A DNA stretch of 12,222 nucleotides from CAYXAA01 sp964462985 (lineage in GTDB: Bacteria; Pseudomonadota; Alphaproteobacteria; Rhizobiales; Stappiaceae), in assembly GCA_964462985.1 (NCBI GenBank), contig CAYXAA010000066.1, positions 1 to 12,222 on the forward strand, written 5' to 3'. Each line of letters starts with the position of its first letter. The first letter of the stretch is position 1. This document shows positions 1 through 6,244 of this stretch, in pieces. Both the position numbers and the translations under genes were made by a program. Below the pieces are notes generated by a model, which was not told the DNA's origin, did no database searches, and was given only the letters and a program-made list of their open reading frames with translations.

Positions 1-1109
1 GCTGCGTCAACCCGCAGCCGCGGCCCGTCGAATGCCGCCCGCCGCAGGTGCTGCGTAACGGCCGCTGTGTCGATCCCCGGCCTCGTCCTGATCGCTGCGA
101 TCCGCCGCGCGTCTGGCGGGACGGGCGCTGCGTGCTGCCGCCGCGTCCCGAGCGCTGCGAGTGGCCGGAGGTGTGGCGCAACGGCCGGTGCATCCGGCCG
201 CGGCCTGAGTATTGCGACCCCGACGAAGTGTGGCGGAACGGCCGCTGCATGCCGCGCTGGGTCGAGCGGTGCTATCTGCCCTACGTCTACTCACCGATCG
301 CTGGTCGCTGCATTTTGCCGGTGCCGATCCCGCCGTCGCTGCCGCCGCCGAGCTGCCCGGCGCCATGGCTCTATTCCGAGCAGGCCGGCGGCTGCATCTG
401 CCCCAGCGGGTACGTGGTCCAGGGTGGCCAGTGCGTCCCCGGAACGGCGCGATCCTGCGCGGCCCCCTTCGTCTACTCCGCCGAGCAGAATCGATGCGTC
501 TGCGGTCCGGGCCTGCGCCCCTACGGCGCCGGGTGTGCCCCGGTCAATCCGAAGCCGTCGCCGCAGGAAAACATCGTCTGGGTGCAGAGCTGCCTCGAGG
601 TGGCAGGCTATGATCCCGGCCCGATCGACGGGCTGCCCGGTCCACAGACCCGCTCGGCCTGGAACCAGTTCCGCGCCGACGAGGGTTTCTCCAGCGAAGA
701 GGTCCCCTTCACGGATCCGGAGACGATCGCATCCCTGTTCGCCGCCTGTCAGCCGCCGGCCCCGCCGCCCGACGGTCCGCCCCCGGCGCCGACAACGCCG
801 CCTGTGACGTCACCCACAACGCCACCCACGACACCGCCTGTAACGCCACCCGTCGCCACACCGGGAACCGCGCAGTGCGCGACTGACCGGCTCTACACGC
901 TGATGCTGGAGCAGAGATCCGAGGGCAGCGTTCTCGAGCCCTGCGGCCGCAGCTGCGTGCCGCCGCCGGCGGACATGGCACAGGCGGATCTCGACCGCCT
1001 GTCTCAGGAGAACGGTATCGTCTGGTGCCAGAACTGCGTCCAGGTCGGCGATCTCGGGCAATTGTGCTCGCTGCCGACGCCGGATGAGAACGGCGAAGCC
1101 CCGCAATAG
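1..1109 (+). CDS. Cys-repeat, peptidoglycan-binding-like secreted protein (5' truncated)
   Basis: The reading frame is open from the first complete codon at base 3, so the true start and any signal peptide lie outside the window; 368 residues are visible. Residues 11-90 hold four degenerate repeats of 19-21 residues with the pattern C-x-P-x-x-V-(W/L)-R-(N/D)-G-R-C, followed by three longer Cys modules (CYLPYVYS, CPAPWLYS, CAAPFVYS, each with further cysteines). Residues about 190-245 look like a peptidoglycan-binding type 1 helical domain (ENIVWVQSCLEVAGY, then GPIDGLPGPQT). Residues 250-291 are a Pro/Thr linker. The last 77 residues carry six cysteines, including CGRSC and CQNC. The even cysteine content and linker suggest a disulfide-bonded periplasmic or surface protein that binds the cell wall; this is inference. 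No enzyme motif is seen. It converges on glmS with 19 bases between stops. I do not recognise a named family for the whole protein. Confidence 0.85.
   Translation, partial: CVNPQPRPVECRPPQVLRNGRCVDPRPRPDRCDPPRVWRDGRCVLPPRPERCEWPEVWRNGRCIRPRPEYCDPDEVWRNGRCMPRWVERCYLPYVYSPIAGRCILPVPIPPSLPPPSCPAPWLYSEQAGGCICPSGYVVQGGQCVPGTARSCAAPFVYSAEQNRCVCGPGLRPYGAGCAPVNPKPSPQENIVWVQSCLEVAGYDPGPIDGLPGPQTRSAWNQFRADEGFSSEEVPFTDPETIASLFAACQPPAPPPDGPPPAPTTPPVTSPTTPPTTPPVTPPVATPGTAQCATDRLYTLMLEQRSEGSVLEPCGRSCVPPPADMAQADLDRLSQENGIVWCQNCVQVGDLGQLCSLPTPDENGEAPQ
33..269 (+). repeat. Four tandem 57-63 bp coding repeats (Cys...RNGRC units)
   Basis: In-frame units start with a Cys codon at 33, 96, 156 and 213, giving unit lengths of 63, 60, 57 and 57 bases; the next Cys module begins at 270. 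Each unit contains a near-identical DNA core coding for W/L-R-N/D-G-R-C (for example AACGGCCGCTG). The units have diverged mainly by single codon changes and by loss of one codon between units, which suggests duplication inside the gene. The array may begin upstream of the window. Confidence 0.85.
789..854 (+). repeat. Pro/Thr low-complexity coding repeat
   Basis: Short in-frame repeats code for alternating TTPP and VTPP motifs (PTTPPVT, PTTPPTTPPVTPPV). They form the core of the linker between the peptidoglycan-binding-like domain and the Cys-rich C-terminus of the left-edge gene. Such a stretch is expected to be extended and flexible, and it is prone to length change by slippage. Confidence 0.7.
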
Positions 1110-1128
1110 GGCTGCGCCGCCCTCCAGT

Positions 1129-2955
1129 TCATTCGACGGTGACCGACTTGGCCAGGTTCCGCGGCTGATCGACGTCGGTGCCCATGAAGACGGCGGTGTG
1201 GTAGGCGATGAGCTGCACCGGGATCGCATAAACGATCGGTGCGACCGCGGCCGGCACGTCCGGCATGATCACGGTCCGCCACGGCGTCAGTCCGGCCGCG
1301 TCGGCGCCCCTGGCGTCTGTGATCAGAACGATCCGACCGCCGCGGGCAGCGACCTCCTGCATGTTCGAGACCGTCTTGTCATAGATCGCGTCGTAGGGAG
1401 CGATCACGATGACCGGCATGGTCTCGTCGATCAGTGCGATCGGGCCGTGCTTCAGCTCGCCGGCCGCATAGCCCTCGGCATGGATGTATGAGATCTCCTT
1501 GAGCTTCAGCGCTCCTTCCAGCGCAAGCGGAAACGAGGTGCTGCGGCCGAGATAAAGCACGTCCTGCGCCTTGGAAAGCGGCTGCGCCAGCGCCTCGATT
1601 TCCGGCTCGTGGCGCAGCGCCTTGATCGCTGCACCCGGCACCTCTGCGAGCGCGCGGACCAGGTCGGAAGCCACCTGCTCCGACAGATGGCCACGCATGC
1701 GCCCGGCATGGATGGCCAGTGCCGCCAGAACCGAAAGCTGGCAGGTGAAGGCCTTGGTCGAAGCAACCCCGATCTCCGGTCCGGCGACGGTCGGGAAGAT
1801 GACATCTGCCTCCCGGGCAATGGTCGATTCCGGCACGTTGACGATCGCACCGATCTGCATGCCATGCGTCTTGCAGTAACGCAGGCTCGCCAGTGTGTCT
1901 GCGGTCTCGCCCGACTGCGATATGAACAGCGCGAGTTGGCCCGCCCGGACGGGAACCTCCCGGTAGCGGAACTCCGAAGCGATATCGATATCGACAGCAA
2001 GGCGGGCGTAGGTCTCGAACCAGTATTTCGCCACGAGACCGGCGTAATAGGCGGTGCCGCACGCCGAAATCACAAGCCGATCGAGCCGGGTGAAATCGAC
2101 CGCGGCACCCGTGGGCAGCATGGTGGTCATGCGGCCAAGGTCGAGATAGCGCGACAGGGTGTGGCCAATCACCTCGGGCTGCTCATGGATTTCCTTCGCC
2201 ATGAAGTGACGGTAGTTGCCCTTGTCGATGATCGTCGCCGTGGCCGACGAGGTCGTGGTCGGCCGTTCCACCGGTCGATCGGCTTCGTCGAACACCTGAG
2301 CGCCCGCCCGGGTGAGGACCACCCAGTCCCCCTCTTCCAGATAGGTGATGCGGTCCGTGAAGGGCGACAGGGCAATGGCGTCGGAGCCGAGAAACATTTC
2401 GCCGTCGCCGTGGCCGACGGCGAGCGGTGAGCCACGACGGGCGCCGATCAGAAGATCCTCCTCGCCTTCGATCAGGATGGCGAAGGCGAAGGCGCCCTTG
2501 AGCCGTCTCAGCGCGGCCGCGACGGCCGCCTGCGGATCAAGACCAGCCGCTCGGCCACGGGCAATCAGATGTGCCACGGCCTCGGTGTCGGTCTCAGTGG
2601 AAAACCGCACGCCCTCGCCTTCAAGTTCCGCTTTAAGTTCCAAGAAGTTCTCGATGATTCCGTTATGGACGATCGCGACTCCATCAGCGACATGCGGGTG
2701 GGCATTGCTTTTTGTGGGCGCACCGTGTGTGGCCCAGCGGGTGTGGCCGATCCCGCTAAGGCCGGCGAGCGGTGCTTCGGCGAGCCGTTCCTCAAGGTTG
2801 CGGAGCTTGCCGGCAGCGCGGCGGCGGACGATACGGCCGCCGTCGAGGGTGGCGACGCCGGCAGAATCATAACCGCGGTATTCCAGCCGCTTCAGGGCGT
2901 CGACCAATTGGCCGGCGACGGCCTGCTTGCCCAAAATTCCAACGATTCCGCACAT
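1129..2955 (-). CDS. glmS: Glutamine--fructose-6-phosphate aminotransferase (isomerizing)
   Basis: GlmS makes glucosamine-6-phosphate from fructose-6-phosphate and glutamine in the cytosol, the first step toward UDP-GlcNAc for peptidoglycan and LPS. The 608-residue product is full length for the family. The N-terminal glutaminase domain shows Cys2 of MCGIVG (the nucleophile after Met removal), RRLEYRGYDSAG-type sequence near 23-33, GHTRWATHG (70-78), HNGIIEN (97-103) and ETDTEA (121-126). Two SIS isomerase domains follow: SACGTAYYAG (297-306), SQSGETADT (346-354), ASTKAF (398-403), LGRSTSFPLALEGALKLKE (469-487) and GELKHGPIAL (499-508). The tail DQPRNLAKSVTVE is the conserved C-terminus. The frame stays open upstream to 3042, but the start at 2955 is chosen because Cys must directly follow Met and a GAGGAG ribosome site lies 8 bases upstream. 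It is monocistronic here, divergent from the SPOR-like gene, and glmU is not next to it. Confidence 0.98.
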   Translation of the reverse strand: MCGIVGILGKQAVAGQLVDALKRLEYRGYDSAGVATLDGGRIVRRRAAGKLRNLEERLAEAPLAGLSGIGHTRWATHGAPTKSNAHPHVADGVAIVHNGIIENFLELKAELEGEGVRFSTETDTEAVAHLIARGRAAGLDPQAAVAAALRRLKGAFAFAILIEGEEDLLIGARRGSPLAVGHGDGEMFLGSDAIALSPFTDRITYLEEGDWVVLTRAGAQVFDEADRPVERPTTTSSATATIIDKGNYRHFMAKEIHEQPEVIGHTLSRYLDLGRMTTMLPTGAAVDFTRLDRLVISACGTAYYAGLVAKYWFETYARLAVDIDIASEFRYREVPVRAGQLALFISQSGETADTLASLRYCKTHGMQIGAIVNVPESTIAREADVIFPTVAGPEIGVASTKAFTCQLSVLAALAIHAGRMRGHLSEQVASDLVRALAEVPGAAIKALRHEPEIEALAQPLSKAQDVLYLGRSTSFPLALEGALKLKEISYIHAEGYAAGELKHGPIALIDETMPVIVIAPYDAIYDKTVSNMQEVAARGGRIVLITDARGADAAGLTPWRTVIMPDVPAAVAPIVYAIPVQLIAYHTAVFMGTDVDQPRNLAKSVTVE

Positions 2956-2963
2956 CAAGCTCG

Positions 2964-2969
2964 CTCCTC
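2964..2969 (-). promoter_or_regulatory. glmS ribosome binding site
   Basis: Read on the minus strand, GAGGAG stands 8 bases before the ATG at 2955. It decides the glmS start against the longer in-frame possibilities up to 3042, which would bury the catalytic cysteine. Confidence 0.8.
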
Positions 2970-3104
2970 GGAAGGCCATGAACCCTGTCGCTGCCAAACC
3001 GCAACGGCACCGATCTAACGGGAAAGTCACAGCCGGACACAATCAATCTGTCTTGCAGAAATTAACAGCGCCTTCGACAGAGGCGATCCGTCTCGGAGCG
3101 GCAA

Positions 3105-3163
3105 GATTCTTTAATTCTTGTTAACCATGGTTAGCGATTGATAATCGAATGGTTAACTGAATC
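3105..3163. promoter_or_regulatory. CtrA-type box cluster with GANTC sites
   Basis: TTAACCAT occurs on the plus strand at 3121-3128 and on the minus strand at 3149-3156 (read as ATGGTTAA). TTAA at 3111 is followed 6 bases later by TTAAC at 3121, close to the tandem TTAA-N7-TTAAC form. TAACCATGGTTA (3122-3133) is a perfect palindrome and CGATT-GAT-AATCG (3135-3147) a short inverted repeat between the boxes. GANTC methylation sites flank the cluster at 3105-3109 and 3159-3163. TTAACCAT and TTAA-N7-TTAAC are known CtrA motifs from Caulobacter; their use here is inferred. Confidence 0.5.
3118..3145 (+). promoter_or_regulatory. Putative sigma-70-type promoter of the SPOR-like gene
   Basis: TTGTTA (3118-3123) and GATAAT (3140-3145) are separated by 16 bases. 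This predicts a transcript start near 3152, about 29 bases before the GTG start at 3181. One TTAACCAT box overlaps the -35 element and the other lies on the predicted start site, the arrangement expected of a promoter controlled by CtrA. The spacing and hexamers are acceptable but not perfect. Confidence 0.4.
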
Positions 3164-3180
3164 GGTCGGACGCTGCAGCC

Positions 3181-4296
3181 GTGAAGCCCCCGCAGACCAG
3201 GATCGAGAAGGCGACCCGGCTGGCGCCGGTCGATGCTGCTTGGCTGCTGGTGTGGGGCTGCGGCGCCGTGCTCTTCGGCGTGGCCGGTGTTGGCGCCTAT
3301 CTGTTTGCCGGCGATGTCCAGACACCGTCGGCCGGCACCGGCCTGGCCCTGCCGCCGCCCGGCGACGTGCGTTCGACCGGCTCGATCGGTCAGGGCGGAC
3401 GGATGGAGGTCGAGATCTATCCCTCGTCCGGCCGGCTGCAGGAACCCGCGGCAATGGACGGCCTCCAAGCGGAAGTCGACGGGCTGCACAACAAAGTTGC
3501 GGAGCTCCAACGCGTCATCGCGGGGCTGCAGGAGCGGGACCGACAGCTTTCGGAACGGCTGCGGGTCCTGGAACCGGGCGCTCCGGCGGCGGCTGGCGAA
3601 GGCCGCATGCTTGACGCGGTCAAAGCCGTGCCCGCGGAGGCGACGCAGGCGCCGGACACGCCAGGACTGGCACCTGTTGTGGTCGAGGCGGCCCCTCCAA
3701 CGACAGCTCCACCGATCGAAACACTCCCTGCGCCTGAAATCGCGGACATGCCGGAGGCGTCGCCAAAGCCATCGCAGCCAGTTGTGGCGGTGCTGCCGCC
3801 GGAATTCAATCGACCCGTCCGCATCATTTCTCCCGTCGATGAGGCTGATCCGGACGCCGTCGGTTCGATCCTCGCGGAAGATGCCGGCCCCGTCCCTGCC
3901 GCTCCGACGGATGAGCCGACGACGGCGGCGTCTGCAGGTCAGACCGCTCCATCGGATGTGCCGGTCGAGCGCACCGACTTCGCTGTCGACCTCGGCACCT
4001 ATGCCGACAGCGAGGCAGCCGCGGCAGCCTGGGCAACCTTCCGCGCCACTCGGGGCGTCCTCACCGATCTATCGCCGCGGATTGCGACGCGGGAGGGCCA
4101 GGAGGGAGACCGCCCGGCGGTCCGCCTCCTTGCCGGCCCGTTTGTCAATGCCGCAGACGCGGCTGCGACGTGCGTCCGGCTTGCGGGCGACAACATCGCC
4201 TGCCAGCCGACGGTCTATCAGGGCGGTCCTCTTCCCCCGCTTCAGGACGCGCTCTCGGACCTCACCAGCCCCGTCACGGACGATCGCACCGATTAA
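3181..4296 (+). CDS. Membrane-anchored coiled-coil protein with SPOR-like C-terminal domain
   Basis: 371 residues starting at GTG; the frame is closed by a stop at 3154 and has no other usual start before this one. Residues 1-19 are a basic cytoplasmic tail, about 20-43 a single transmembrane helix (WLLVWGCGAVLFGV onward), 92-131 a heptad-like coiled coil (LQAEVDGLHNKVAELQ onward), and about 135-262 a Pro/Ala-rich linker. Residues about 266-347 resemble a SPOR fold: FAVDLGTYADSEAA, then VRLLAGPFVNAADAAATC and a final strand at QPTVY. SPOR domains bind denuded glycan strands, often at the septum, so a periplasmic envelope or division role is likely but inferred. Upstream CtrA-type boxes would fit cell-cycle control. 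The ribosome site is weak. An EamA transporter follows after 85 bases. Confidence 0.75.
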   Translation: MKPPQTRIEKATRLAPVDAAWLLVWGCGAVLFGVAGVGAYLFAGDVQTPSAGTGLALPPPGDVRSTGSIGQGGRMEVEIYPSSGRLQEPAAMDGLQAEVDGLHNKVAELQRVIAGLQERDRQLSERLRVLEPGAPAAAGEGRMLDAVKAVPAEATQAPDTPGLAPVVVEAAPPTTAPPIETLPAPEIADMPEASPKPSQPVVAVLPPEFNRPVRIISPVDEADPDAVGSILAEDAGPVPAAPTDEPTTAASAGQTAPSDVPVERTDFAVDLGTYADSEAAAAAWATFRATRGVLTDLSPRIATREGQEGDRPAVRLLAGPFVNAADAAATCVRLAGDNIACQPTVYQGGPLPPLQDALSDLTSPVTDDRTD

Positions 4297-4381
4297 GTGC
4301 GTGTGCGAGAAGTCTCAACGCGCTATGTGCTTGGACCGCCCCTGATGGCCCATTTGGCCTGCCTTTCCGGAACCGCCGCGG

Positions 4382-5305
4382 ATGACGATGCTCGACGACC
4401 GTCTTCGGGCCTATGGCCTCCTGACCGTCATGCCACTGTTCTTCTCATCGAACATGGTGATCGGCCGTGCTGCCGTTACCGCGGTCGAGCCATGGACGCT
4501 CGCCTTTCTGCGCTGGGTCCTTGCGTTCGTCATCCTGTTGCCGTTCGCGCTGTCCGGTTTGCAAAGCAACCGCGCCCTTCTTCTGCGCCACCGGGTGCTG
4601 CTTGGGATAATGGGATTTCTCGGAATGTGGATTTGCGGCGCCGGCGTCTATTTTGCCCTGCGCCACACGACCGCGACCAACGGCACGCTGATCTACACGT
4701 CGTCACCCGTTCTCATCCTTGCGCTCGAATGGGCGTTCCGCGGACGGCACATCAACCTGCGCGAATCGAGCGGAATTGTGCTGGCGATTGCCGGCGTCAC
4801 GATGATCGTGGTCAAGGGATCCTGGGCGGTGCTGACGAACCTCGCCTTCAATGTCGGCGACCTGATCTTCGCCGTGGCGGCGCTGAGCTGGGCAGTCTAT
4901 TCGGTGCTGTTAAAGCGCCGCGAGTTCTCGGCCGTGCCGACGCTGTCGCTGTTTGCCGCCCTTGCTCTCGCCGGCGCCGTGACGCTGATGCCCTTCGCGG
5001 CGGTCGAGATTGCCGTGACCGGCCGCTTCCCCGTCACCATTCCGGCCTGGACATCGATCACGGGCATCGCCGTCGTCGCCTCGGTGCTCGCCTTTTCATG
5101 CTTCCAGTACGGGGTCAAGGTGGTCGGCCCGGCAACCACGGGGCTGTTCATGTATCTGCTGCCGCCGTACGGGGTGATGATGGCGGTGATCTTCCTCGGA
5201 GAAGACCTCGAACTCTATCATTTCGCCGGGTTCATCCTGATCATGACCGGCCTGGTTCTGGCGACCGCGCCAAAAACCCTGCTGGCCCGGCTCGGGATCG
5301 GCTGA
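4382..5305 (+). CDS. EamA/DMT-family transporter
   Basis: 307 residues, very hydrophobic, with about ten predicted membrane helices in two homologous halves, the layout of EamA-domain drug/metabolite transporters. The first half (about 12-142) includes FSSNMVIGRAAV, PWTLAFLRW and ATNGTLIYTSSPVLILAL; the second (about 157-295) includes ALSWAVYSVLLKRR, VLAFSCFQYGVKVVGPATTG and YLLPPYGVMMAVIFLGEDL. These features match the family well, but members export or import very different small molecules and the substrate cannot be told. The start is at 4382; a second ATG two codons later is equally possible. A GGAA sits 9 bases before the first. It follows the SPOR-like gene on the same strand, so co-transcription is possible. 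Its stop lies 6 bases from the convergent ccdA stop. Confidence 0.88.
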   Translation: MTMLDDRLRAYGLLTVMPLFFSSNMVIGRAAVTAVEPWTLAFLRWVLAFVILLPFALSGLQSNRALLLRHRVLLGIMGFLGMWICGAGVYFALRHTTATNGTLIYTSSPVLILALEWAFRGRHINLRESSGIVLAIAGVTMIVVKGSWAVLTNLAFNVGDLIFAVAALSWAVYSVLLKRREFSAVPTLSLFAALALAGAVTLMPFAAVEIAVTGRFPVTIPAWTSITGIAVVASVLAFSCFQYGVKVVGPATTGLFMYLLPPYGVMMAVIFLGEDLELYHFAGFILIMTGLVLATAPKTLLARLGIG

Positions 5306-5311
5306 CCCCGG

Positions 5312-6049
5312 TCATCCGATCGCCGAGAATTGCGGGAAGGTCTCGAGCAGCCAGAACGAGAAATTCGCCATCTGGCCGGTCATGAACGCGACTCCGGTGG
5401 CGATCAGAAACACACCCATCACGCGTTCGACGGTCGCCATGTGGCGGCGGAACCGCGTCATGAACCGCATGAAGGGGCCGGCGAACAACGCTGCAGCGAG
5501 GAACGGAACGCCGATGCCGAGCGCATAGGCGGCCAGGAGCAGCGCGCCCTGCCTCACCGTGTCCTCGGAACCGGCCACGAACAGGATCGCGGCCAGGATC
5601 GGCCCGATACAGGGTGTCCAGCCGAAAGCGAAGGCGAGGCCTATCACATAGGCGCCGAGAAGGCCCGCCGGCTTTCGCTCCACGTGCATCCGGGCTTCGC
5701 GATAGAGCAGTCCGATCCGCAACACCCCAAGGAAGTGCAGGCCCATCAGGATGATCACAACGCCGGCGACATAACCGAGCAGCCGGATATGCTGGGTGAT
5801 GAACTGCCCAATCAGCGAGGCGCTGGCGCCGAGCGCGACGAACACGGTCGAAAATCCAAGAACGAAGCAGAGAGCGGCAAAGAACACCCGGCGCGGATCG
5901 CCCCGGTCCGGACCCTCGCCGTTCAGCTGATCGAGCGAGATCCCCGCGAGAAAACCGAGGTAGGGCGGGACGAGCGGCAGGACACAAGGCGACACGAAGG
6001 ACAGCAACCCGGCAAAAAACGCGCCGTAGATCGTGACGTTCTCGAGCAT
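5312..6049 (-). CDS. ccdA: Cytochrome c biogenesis / thiol-disulfide electron transporter CcdA
   Basis: 245 residues with about six membrane helices. CcdA passes electrons from cytoplasmic thioredoxin across the inner membrane to periplasmic thiol proteins, for example those that keep apocytochrome c cysteines reduced. The two redox cysteines are visible in their usual contexts: SPCVLPLVPPYLG (Cys22) and FGWTPCIGPILAAIL (Cys147). The length is normal for this short DsbD-like family. The ATG at 6049 has AAGGAA 7 bases upstream (6057-6062 on the minus strand). No other cytochrome c maturation gene is seen nearby, so it may serve general periplasmic thiol reduction. It is convergent with the EamA transporter. 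A strong inverted repeat lies just upstream of its ribosome site. Confidence 0.93.
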   Translation of the reverse strand: MLENVTIYGAFFAGLLSFVSPCVLPLVPPYLGFLAGISLDQLNGEGPDRGDPRRVFFAALCFVLGFSTVFVALGASASLIGQFITQHIRLLGYVAGVVIILMGLHFLGVLRIGLLYREARMHVERKPAGLLGAYVIGLAFAFGWTPCIGPILAAILFVAGSEDTVRQGALLLAAYALGIGVPFLAAALFAGPFMRFMTRFRRHMATVERVMGVFLIATGVAFMTGQMANFSFWLLETFPQFSAIG

Positions 6050-6065
6050 TCCAAGGTTCCTTCGG

Positions 6066-6117
6066 CCATCGCGGGATGCCGGCGCCGGCTAACGGCCGCT
6101 CTGTATAGCCGCGATGG
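6066..6117. repeat. Inverted repeat with nested palindrome upstream of ccdA
   Basis: CCATCGCGG at 6066-6074 is perfectly repeated in inverse at 6109-6117 (CCGCGATGG). Inside lies a perfect 12-base palindrome GCCGGCGCCGGC (6078-6089). The ccdA-proximal arm ends 3 bases before the ribosome site. It could be an operator or a leader-RNA hairpin; the sequence alone does not decide. Confidence 0.6.
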
Positions 6118-6198
6118 GGGATATCATGCTTTCACCTTTGCGCGAGTCGACTGGCGCCGGAACGCCACGTCCCCGTGATCCGAGCGGACCCCCGGCGT

Positions 6199-6232
6199 CG
6201 AGGGACGAGCCTGCTTCCCTGCCCCTCCCTCG
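6199..6232 (-). terminator. Possible stem-loop downstream of der
   Basis: CGAGGGA (6199-6205) and TCCCTCG (6226-6232) form a perfect 7-bp inverted repeat with a 20-base loop, starting 12 bases past the der stop codon. There is no T-run after it on the minus strand, so it is at best a weak or factor-dependent terminator, or an mRNA end-protecting structure. Confidence 0.25.
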
Positions 6233-6244
6233 TAACAACTCCCG

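Noticed and set aside
33..269. CRISPR array at the left edge
   Set aside because: The repeats are in-frame coding units with no unique spacers between them and encode a consistent Cys-containing motif.
1609..2430. 273-residue open frame on the plus strand inside glmS
   Set aside because: It is antisense to clearly coding glmS, has no ribosome site or family features, and is of the type common in GC-rich codon-biased DNA.
2956..3042. Longer GlmS start, adding 29 residues
   Set aside because: GlmS needs Cys right after the initiator Met as the N-terminal nucleophile, and the GAGGAG site fits the start at 2955.
2956..3180. glmS ribozyme or riboswitch in the glmS leader
   Set aside because: The glmS ribozyme is a Gram-positive element, and no matching conserved core or fold was seen in this leader.
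3138..3614. 158-residue plus-strand frame starting near the CtrA-type boxes
   Set aside because: It starts upstream of the SPOR-like gene but runs out of frame through its membrane helix and coiled coil, and its composition is Arg/Gly-rich noise.
4297..5385. 362-residue open frame overlapping the EamA gene
   Set aside because: Its product is Arg/Pro-rich with no membrane pattern, while the frame at 4382 gives a textbook EamA protein.
5241..6178. Long alternative frames on both strands over ccdA (5241-5987 minus, 5330-6178 plus)
   Set aside because: Both yield charged low-complexity products; the CcdA frame has both redox cysteine motifs and a ribosome site.
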